In this document: piece by piece, positions 57,318-64,000 of the stretch | Numbering within the stretch: position 1 is the stretch's first letter | How the letters are laid out: the number at the start of each line of letters is the position of its first letter | Assembly: GCA_928212115.1 (NCBI GenBank) | Contig: CAKMRJ010005745.1 | Span: forward strand, 220,726,855-220,790,854 | Length of the DNA: 64,000 bases | Direction: 5' to 3' | DNA from: Lactuca virosa | Lineage: Eukaryota; Streptophyta; Magnoliopsida; Asterales; Asteraceae | Notes under the pieces: model-generated | Told to the model about the DNA's origin: nothing | Databases searched by the model: none | Seen by the model: the letters and a program-made list of their open reading frames with translations, nothing else | Program-made: the position numbers and the translations under genes

Positions 57318-59916
57318 TATCTCACCCCCGAACCAGGATGGCGGAAACGTCCGAGGGTGGATGACTTTCATGTATTGTATCATAACATAATGCATAGCAG
57401 TGACCAAAGTAAACACAACCATCATAAATATAATTGAAAAGTTATATTGTTGTAAGAGTTACATGATTCAAAATCAATTACAATATGATGATAAAAAGAT
57501 TTGTTTGACGCCTTAGCGTTCCATCCTCAAAAGCTTGTTGTTACCTGTTTTAGTGATTTCCTGAGAATACAAGTGGTTTGAAAAAGTGTGAACAACTAAG
57601 TTGGTGAGTTTATAAGAGCTTGTATGAGTAATTGTAAACCTTTCGTTGTAAAATAATAGTGTTTGTTTCCAGAAAAACCAATATTTTCCTTAAAAATGAG
57701 TGGTAGTCTTAGAAACCCTAAGACCGAAATGTACAAGTACTTTCATACTTAAAATAGTAATATGCAGTTTCATGCTTATATAAAAAAACGTTTGAATGTA
57801 CGTTTTCCCCCTAAACTAAACGTATCGTTGTTTCTCCATGTGAGTTTTTATAACCATGCTAATGACATAGATGGCATGTCACGACGTTCTTCAGGCATCG
57901 CAATGTTATGACATTTGTCACCCAAGACCTGCCGGTCTAACTGTAGCTAACAATTAGGGTGCGGGATCTTCAGTCCCGTATAGATCTATACACAAGTAGC
58001 ACGCTCTCTTGCAGGAGACTCTGGTCAGTGGCGGAGGTTATATAGGGCCACGGGGGGCTGTGGTCCCCCCTATTTTTTTTTATAATTAGTCCTTATACAT
58101 TAAAAAAAGTTACATATGATGCCTAAAACTATAAAATTTGACTTTGGCCCCGCCTATTCTTCAATTTTTATATATATTTTATTTTCGCCCCCCCCCCCCC
58201 CCCCCCCCAAATCAAAACTTCAAACTCCGCCACTGATTCTGGTTATAAAACAGAACTTTTGAAGGTACTCTGGTAGGTACGGTGAAGACGATGTCTCACA
58301 AAAATTGATTCAACAAGTTTACGTATTGTTATAACGAAAAACCTTTGTATGTGTAATTATCCCTTTTTACATAATAACAAAATAGTATAAAATAATTATA
58401 TATGTATTTTTATATAATTATTCACTTTGCTCAACATGTTACAAAAGTGTTAAAGGTTCATAAACTATACTTATATAGTTTATTATAGTATTGGTACTTC
58501 GTAGTTTTGTATTTTTAAACAAATTTTTGCATGTAAGAATTCATACAGCTTGGTAGTAGTATCATTTCATGTATTTAGCAATTTTACACAAAAGTAAGAA
58601 AAATATGCATAAAAATTTGTATATTAACACAAGTTCACTTTTCTTTTACTTGTATTCTCCCTTAAAACATAGAAATCTCGAAAAAGTGGAGGGGTATGAA
58701 CTCACCTTATGTGATTTCTTGATGAGTAGAACGTTGTGGATGAGAAGTTTCAAGTCAAGAACACTTGAAAAATACTTGGAGATATGATGGTCCTATGGAC
58801 ATTAATATGTGAATATGTGTGTAAATTGTTCAAGATTAGTATAGAAGTATGTAGAATTATTAGAGGTTGGAGGAAGTACTTACCAAAAAGATCCAAGAAC
58901 GATCTTGGAAAAATCGTTGCTAGAGAGGGAGTGAGAGCTTTTCTTGGAGAGAAAGGTGAAAATAATGAAGATGATAGTGAATGAAAAGTCTCCATCGTGA
59001 TTATAAAAGAGAGGAGGAAAGCAAATGGAGGGGTGGTTAGGAGGAGTTATGAGGGGGGACAAGGATTTGACCAATGGAGTACTAGCTAGAGTTAGAGAAG
59101 TGACATAAAGGAGACTTGTGTCATGATGGGGGATCCACTTGTGCAAGTAACTTTAATCTATAAAATAATATAATTCTTTATAACTCTTGATATTATTTTA
59201 TACAATGGTGTGCTTTATATAAAATAAAACTTCAAGATGTGCATAAAATATGAGGTTAGAGGGTCTAAGATGTGAAAAATATGAGTTTGATGGAAACCCC
59301 GACGTCAAAAACTCTGAAAATGAAGAAAAGTCTGAAACTGCCCAAATTCCGGAGTAGGGTCCGAAGCTGAAAGGAAGTCCAGAGTCATCAGGGGTTCCGA
59401 AGTGGGCTGGGTGCGAAGTCAGCAGACTTCCAAGACGAGTCCGTTCCGGAGCGAGAAGGTCCGAGACTGCTGGATTTCCGGAGTAAAAAGGGTCCGATAT
59501 CATAAGAGCCTCTGAGATGAGAGGGTCCGAGACGACAGAAGGCTCCGAAATGCAGAAGGCTCCGAAATGTAGAAGGCTTCGAAATGTGAATTGTAAACTC
59601 CGAAGTTGGCTCGTTCTTTTTTGGTTTTCATTTTCCGTTTCGAGCCGTTTTCAACAAGGGAAGAGATGGGATGATATCAGTGTTTATGGGAAAGGTAAGA
59701 AGAGTGGTTTTTGTTACCAAGAGAAATTTGGGAGAGATCTAAGAGAGAGAGAGAGAGAGATTTGGGAGAGATCTGAGAGATACTTTGTATTATAATTGTA
59801 AGTCGTACATTATGAGCATTAGGAAACGTAGTGCTTTATTCTAAAATCCTAATGCTAGTCATGTTGAATTGGTTGACTTGTTGACTTTTTTTGACCCAAA
59901 GTTGACAGTTGTCACA
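57318..59916 (-). mobile_element. 5' LTR of element D
   Basis: 2,599 bases including the MITE; about 2,380 without. Same landmarks as the 3' LTR: donor AAG/GTGAGT near 58700, hairpin CAAC/GTTG after ACTCAC near 57590-57612, acceptor TCTCAG/G near 57563. It retains the GGCGGAAACGTCCGAGGGTG segment lost from the 3' LTR. Confidence 0.9.
58026..58235. mobile_element. hAT-like MITE with poly-C core
   Basis: Ends CAGTGGCGGAG and CTCCGCCACTG are perfect 11-base inverted repeats. Flanks ACTCTGGT (58018-58025) and ATTCTGGT (58236-58243) form an 8-base duplication with one mismatch, as in hAT elements. D's other LTR has no insert at this place. The 210-base element has a run of about 20 C near 58190-58208. 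Confidence 0.85.
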
Positions 59917-60310
59917 GAGGCCCATAGACAGGCGGGGCTTGGAAGAAACAGATATGTATACCGAGCGGGGCTCAATGCCAGGCGGGGTCCGAGGAAGGTC
60001 GAGCGGGGGCCTAGTATATGCGATTATGTGTATGGTATGTGGTAGTATGGGGAACTCACTAAGCTTCGTGCCTACGGTTTTCAGTTTTGGTTTCAGGTAC
60101 TTCCAGTTGCAAGGAGAAGAGCTCGGGATGACTGCATTGCATACACCATTATGTTTAGCCTGGGAAGTTTACTCTGATGTTTTTGGATTGGAAACTCTGA
60201 TAATAATGTTTTGAGATACTTGACGTATGTTTTGAAAATATGTTTTGATAACTGGGTTTATTTAATAACTTAAAAATGAAATTTTTGGTCATGATCCTTG
60301 GGATGTTTCA

Positions 60311-61013
60311 GGTTCGAGTTCTAAGTGGGGGAGAATTGGGATTCTCAGGTTGAGTGTCAACCATTGAGGAAATTATCAGTTCGCTGTTGGGATTTCTGTT
60401 ATCAGATTAGTTGGGCAGATTTTGATCGATGGATGTTCTCCAGAGGCAGGTATGTTCAGTTCCAAGTGGGTCTTGATTCTCTAGTTTGAGCGGTAGTGTG
60501 TCCTTGACCATTGGTCATGGGGTTCTTCATTCAGCGGAGTTTCCCTCGAAGGTTTAGATGTGTCAGCCGGGATTCAGTGATCGGGCCAATCTGTCGTCAA
60601 GTCCAGTATATTCTATAATTCCTTCAGTCTTCAGGTATGTTTATTCTCAGTGGTGTAGTGATGGAATTCGTTCAGTCTTAAGCAAGTGTGGGGTCTTTTT
60701 TGGCCATTTATGAGAATGTTTTTTGTTTTGATTAAGCGGGCCTTTCGATTATTCTGGTGTTTCTTTTCTCTTCCGATGAGATTATGGGTTTCTTAAGTAT
60801 GTGCATGGAGGTGTTCCGTGTGAGTTGGGCAAGATGGCATTGGGGGCGCTTGGTACGAATTATGTGTATGGTTCTTCTTGGGTTTCAGCTTCCGATTTGG
60901 ATCAAGAGTGCAAGCGTTATCCTAACAGCGGATCGTGTGCAACTTTGTTTTTGTAAGGTTTTGTCTAAATCATTGTGATTTCGAGGACAAAATCCTCAAA
61001 AGGAGGAGGTATT
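60311..61013 (+). other. Tail of element B and an unplaced internal fragment
   Basis: After the GGTTC duplication, CTAAGTGGGGGAGAATTG (60321-60338) looks like B's polypurine tract, but no LTR start follows. The rest has no coding motif; it ends TTTCGAGGACAAAATCCTC and AAAAGGAGGAGGT, a polypurine tract immediately before the LTR at 61014. So B's 3' LTR is lost and an internal 3' end of another element is attached. Confidence 0.5.
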
Positions 61014-63183
61014 TGTAACATACACGTTCAGTTATCGTGTTATGTAATTTTTAAAAGTAAATAATATTATGAAATATTATATGAAATTTGAGTATTGAGT
61101 TCTAACAGATGGTTTTTACTAGAAATGAAATAAAACTATGTTTAGAATCAATCAGAAAATATTGGAAGTCATATGAGATTCCAATCAAAAGATAAATATC
61201 GAAATTTAACAAAAATATAAAATTTGAAATAAGTAAAAATTTTATTATTGAAAGTTGTAGATAATTTCGTTAGAAACATTTAGGCAAAAACCTCATCGAA
61301 ATTCGAGTTATAACGAAGAAGTTATGACCAATCGAAGATCCGCGACAAAACCGACACGGCGCCGAATGACGTAAAAAGTGAGTTTTTGATAAACTACTTT
61401 TTATCCTTGGTGATCTAAATGAAAGTCGTAGTATTTGTTAAACCGAGAATTTTGATAAAAAGAATGCCAAAATCTGACTTCGTATGAGGAAGTTATGATT
61501 TTTCTAAGTTTCAGCTTAGCAGTAGACAGCTAAAAACTCGAATTTTAGATCGAGTGATTTTTAGCCGACACAACCTAAATGAGAATCAAAGTTCTCGTCA
61601 ATAGTAGTACAACGGTAAAAAGACAGACGAAAACGGACATCGGATGAAGAAGTTATGAATTTTTAACGGATTTTTCTGTCTGTTAAAAATAATAATATTA
61701 AAAATAAAGTCAAAATTAGCCGACGAAGTCTTAACGAAAGTTGTAGAATATATTCTCGCCTACGCGTGCATATAAAGAACGTCAAAAACGGAGCCCGTAT
61801 ACGAAAGTTATGGATTTTAGAAGTTTGAGGCACAATTTCCGAGAAATCTCGCATGGATAAGGTCCAATCTCGGTGAGTCACCCGCTGTGTCCGACGCGTG
61901 TCACCTGCTGATTTGACCGAAGATGTGGTCCAATGGCCTTCTGACGCGCCTCGCATCTGACTCCGCCCTGTGTCCGAAGCGATGGACCAATCCGGTTCCG
62001 ACGCGTGCCAGATCCGAGCCTCGTTGTCCTCCTTCCCTTCTCGTGTCCGAGCCTCGCACGAGCCACTTGCCCTTCCTCGCATGCGCGCCATCTGGTGCCC
62101 CTCGCTGCTGCCGCGTGTCCACCTTCGGCCGAAGCCACCCCTATAAATAGAAGAGATGCGATCCTTGCCGAGTAATTTTGAGAAATTGCCATTTTTCACC
62201 CCAAATTTCATATTTTTACTATTTTAACTTTCCCTGAAGCCCTGGGATTATTTCCAACGCCCGAAACACGCCCCGAAGTTCCCGAAGACCCCAAAAAATT
62301 TATCTTTTCAGTTTTAAAGCTCAACCTTCGCAGAGCCCGGTTTTCAAGAAAACTCTCGGTTTTCATTGAAGAAAGTCAATTATAGTAACGAAGTGCTGCC
62401 CAAATTACTATTTTAACCCCTGGTTATTTCACGGTGAGTTCAATATATATGAACAATTGTATGTTATGTGTTATATATGTTATGTGCTTTTCCATGTTAT
62501 CATCTTGTGATATTATTTCTGCTATTTTTATAGCAAGACTATACCTCTGACCACGAAGTGTATGACATAGGCATGACTTGGGTATTGGTATGTACCGTTG
62601 ACCATGAAGTGTATGACATAGGCATCACTTTGGCTTCGGCATTATGCTAAGATAAGGCTGAAAGCCTGAATATTCTAGCAAAATGATATTCCTGAGTATT
62701 TTATGTGCCACTTGTGCTGAAATTTTATTGATTGTATATCAAGTATGGAAATTGTCATGTCTCATTGATTGATATGGAAAGCTTTTCGCATTATTCACAT
62801 ATGCCTTTGTTGTTCCTTGTTCCTCCTTGTTTCTGCCATATTGAAGTGTATATATGGCATAACGTTATATTGTATCTATTATTGAACTCACTAAGCGTCA
62901 CCGCTTACCCCTCTCCATGTTTAACAATTGCAGGAGATAAATAAGCAGTATGATAGTATACTATTGGAAGATTTAGAATAGTTTGTAATAGTACTTTTGT
63001 ACTTCAGTTTATGTTTGTATAAAATTACTATATCCTAGGTAGTTATGTAGAATATTAAAAATTAGTCGGTTTGTATCAAGTCTTTGTAATCAAACTATCA
63101 ATGTAAAATATTGTTTTATGAATATGCGTGTAGCATGTTTTGGAGTAACAACTGTTTTCAATTATGAAAGTGAGGGTCTTTCA
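61014..63183 (+). mobile_element. Gypsy LTR C, related to element F
   Basis: Begins TGTAACATACACG and ends GTCTTTCA, 2,170 bases. U3 shares with F's LTRs the phrases around CGACAAAACCGACACGGC and AGGAAGTTATGATTTTTCTA. TATAAATA at 62142-62149 would place transcription start near 62175; a donor ACG/GTGAGT has GT at 62434-62435; a two-unit repeat lies at 62535-62630; the box ACTCAC plus AAGCG/CGCTT hairpin is at 62886-62906; branch A 62907, acceptor TTGCAG/G at 62933. A primer-binding site follows and a polypurine tract precedes it. Confidence 0.75.
62886..62933 (+). promoter_or_regulatory. LTR C hairpin and acceptor box
   Basis: Here the stem is five bases, AAGCG with CGCTT, one pair longer than the AAGC/GCTT form of other LTRs, and both sides changed together. 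The acceptor is 250 bases before the LTR end. Confidence 0.5.
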
Positions 63184-63187
63184 ATCA

Positions 63188-63200
63188 TGGTATCAGAGCA
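63188..63200 (+). other. Primer-binding site after LTR C
   Basis: TGGTATCAGAGCA four bases after the LTR end; initiator tRNA-Met type. Confidence 0.85.
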
Positions 63201-64000
63201 GTAGTTTAAGTGAACTAAATATCACAGATTGGTATTTAGACTTAAACCGTTGGAAGTTCAATATATGAACATATTCATTAGGAATATATGGATACAAACC
63301 ATAGGAAAGATTTAAGTGGGGTATTGGGTAGTGATAAACCCTAGTATTTTAAAATATTAAGTTACTTCAAAATTTTTAGAGAATTAGTTTAAGTGAACTA
63401 GGAATTTTGAGAAATTCTAGACTTAAACATGAATTGCTAAGTAATGATGATACGATGTGTATCTGGTATATTTTAGGTTAAACACCTAAATGGACACAAG
63501 CACTAGAATATTAAGAGGAGATATGCCTTATATTCTAATATGTGCTAAATGATAAATGAATATAGCATGCCTTAGGTTGCTTGCTTATATTCCTATTACT
63601 TGAGAGAGTTTAAGGTCTGTTGCTGACCTTGGTCTGGAAGAAGAAATTTTAAGTATTCCAGATTCTAAAATCTCCGTGTTATAACTGATAAGAAAGTTTT
63701 CAAAGTGATAAAAAGACTTATGATAGTCGACATCGATAATGTTTATAGATAAACGATCGAGGGATATCGTAAAATAATATTTATGAACTGTTATCGTAAA
63801 TAGTGTATTAATACCTATAAAGTGGTATTATACATTTAAATTATGTTTGATGATATAATAACATCTTTGGAAGAAAGATGTGCGTTTGAAACACATTCGG
63901 ACGAGATAAATGTTTTGGCATAACCGATGAAGTTGTTCCACCGCTGACCAGAATGAAGCAATGATTGCTTATAGAGTAAGAAGAACCGAAGATGGTGATC
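63201..64000 (+). other. Leader of an element continuing past the window
   Basis: Starts with a hairpin: GTTTAAGT (63204-63211) with ACTTAAAC (63240-63247), and CTAAATATCA with TGGTATTTAG inside. The same phrase TTTAAGTGAACTA recurs near 63390 with its own inverted partner (CTAGGAATTT, AAATTCTAG). No coding region reaches 64000. Similar to the leader of F. Confidence 0.6.

Larger units (their letters stand above)
34893..59916 (-). mobile_element. Gypsy (Tekay/Del-like) element D, TSD GAGGC
   Basis: Minus-oriented element of 25 kb with nested insertions. Duplications GAGGC at 34888-34892 and 59917-59921. LTRs 57318-59916 (5') and 34893-37265 (3'); primer-binding site 57301-57314; polypurine tract 37266-37280. 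Internal order: pre-gag ORF, gag, protease, RT/RNase H, integrase, then, beyond element F, the chromodomain-like integrase tail. Stops, frameshifts and deletions make every protein defective. LTRs look very similar outside a 26-base deletion in the 3' LTR and the MITE in the 5' LTR, suggesting a fairly recent insertion. Confidence 0.92.
20653..60310 (+). mobile_element. Gypsy element A with nested insertions, TSD GGTTC
   Basis: LTRs start TGTAACACC (20653 and 33101) and end GGGATGTTTCA (30107 and 60310). GGTTC duplications at 20648-20652 and 60311-60315 frame the whole 39.7 kb. Order: 5' LTR, primer-binding site 30111, leader, degenerate gag 31065-32294, no pol, polypurine tract 33086-33100, 3' LTR. 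Removing the nested elements leaves roughly 7.5 kb. It sits inside element B and hosts E1 in its 5' LTR and D in its 3' LTR. Confidence 0.9.
33101..60310 (+). mobile_element. 3' LTR of element A (split by D)
   Basis: Made of 33101-34892 and 59922-60310, about 2,180 bases without D. It lacks roughly 140 bases present in the 5' LTR: after the palindrome at 33228-33241 it jumps directly to TTTTTGACAGTTTTGGAGC. It keeps the donor GAG/GTATAAAG at 33367-33376, the minisatellite 34385-34635 and the hairpin-acceptor box 60054-60096 (ACTCAC, then TTTCAG/G 22 bases after branch A 60074). Confidence 0.85.

Noticed and set aside
59517..59795. Frame with RGSETTEGSEMQKAPK
   Set aside because: Falls in the TCCGA-repeat and GA-rich part of D's 5' LTR; antisense to the element and low complexity.
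61663..62211. Frame of 182 codons on the minus strand
   Set aside because: Antisense to the U3/R part of LTR C and over its TATA box; overlapping frames of similar length and no domain.

Overview
The window is nuclear DNA of a flowering plant. AT-rich intergenic sequence, long gypsy LTRs primed from initiator tRNA-Met (TGGTATCAGAGC sites), CACTA, hAT and PIF/Harbinger elements and a plant-specific receptor-kinase exon all point that way. The element mix and the repeated ACTCGGCGAGT palindrome suggest Asteraceae, most likely lettuce or a close relative; this is inference, not proof. No rRNA or tRNA gene and no CRISPR array was found.

The only host gene is at the left edge. Bases 1-427 (minus) are the 5' coding exon of a G-type lectin receptor-like kinase with signal peptide and bulb-lectin domain, running off the window. 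Its TATA box and five W-box cores lie just upstream. The remaining ~63 kb is transposable elements in nested layers.

Left part (0.9-16.7 kb): a decayed CACTA element (TIR at 942, TNP2 transposase pseudogene 2827-4506, itself interrupted by a small insert with an 11-bp duplication); a 5'-truncated copia element (4553-7661) whose 3' LTR is split by a gypsy solo LTR (5716-7607, duplication CAAAT); an LTR of a second gypsy group (from 8164) split by another solo LTR (8193-11943, duplication AACAC) and by a PIF/Harbinger-like element (12804-13985, duplication TTA); and a truncated LTR ending at 15944.

Right part (16.7-64 kb) is a five-level nest. Element B (LTR 16682-18756, gag-less) holds element A (20653-60310, duplication GGTTC; degenerate gag only). 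A's 5' LTR holds copia element E1 (22569-29651, minus, duplication CTAGC). A's 3' LTR holds gypsy element D (34893-59916, minus, duplication GAGGC), with an extra pre-gag ORF, gag, PR, RT/RH, IN and chromodomain remnants. D holds the non-coding LARD-like element F (37498-51958, minus) and a hAT MITE (58026-58235). F's 5' LTR holds copia element E2 (42040-49732, plus), a second copy of the E1 family. The window ends in an LTR related to F (61014-63183) flanked by a polypurine tract on one side and a primer-binding site on the other.

No element looks autonomous: every pol gene seen has stops, frameshifts, deletions or lost catalytic residues. The most interesting signals are non-coding. (1) Divergent gypsy LTRs share one layout: TATA box, a GTGAGT-type splice donor, a minisatellite, an ACTCAC box plus small hairpin whose stem covaries, a branch-point-like YTNAC, and a YAG acceptor 22-29 nt later. 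This suggests a spliced leader intron inside the LTR. (2) Five elements carry a covarying hairpin directly after the primer-binding site. (3) The E family carries serial hairpins in which the apical loop is constant while the 15-24 bp stems differ at each site.
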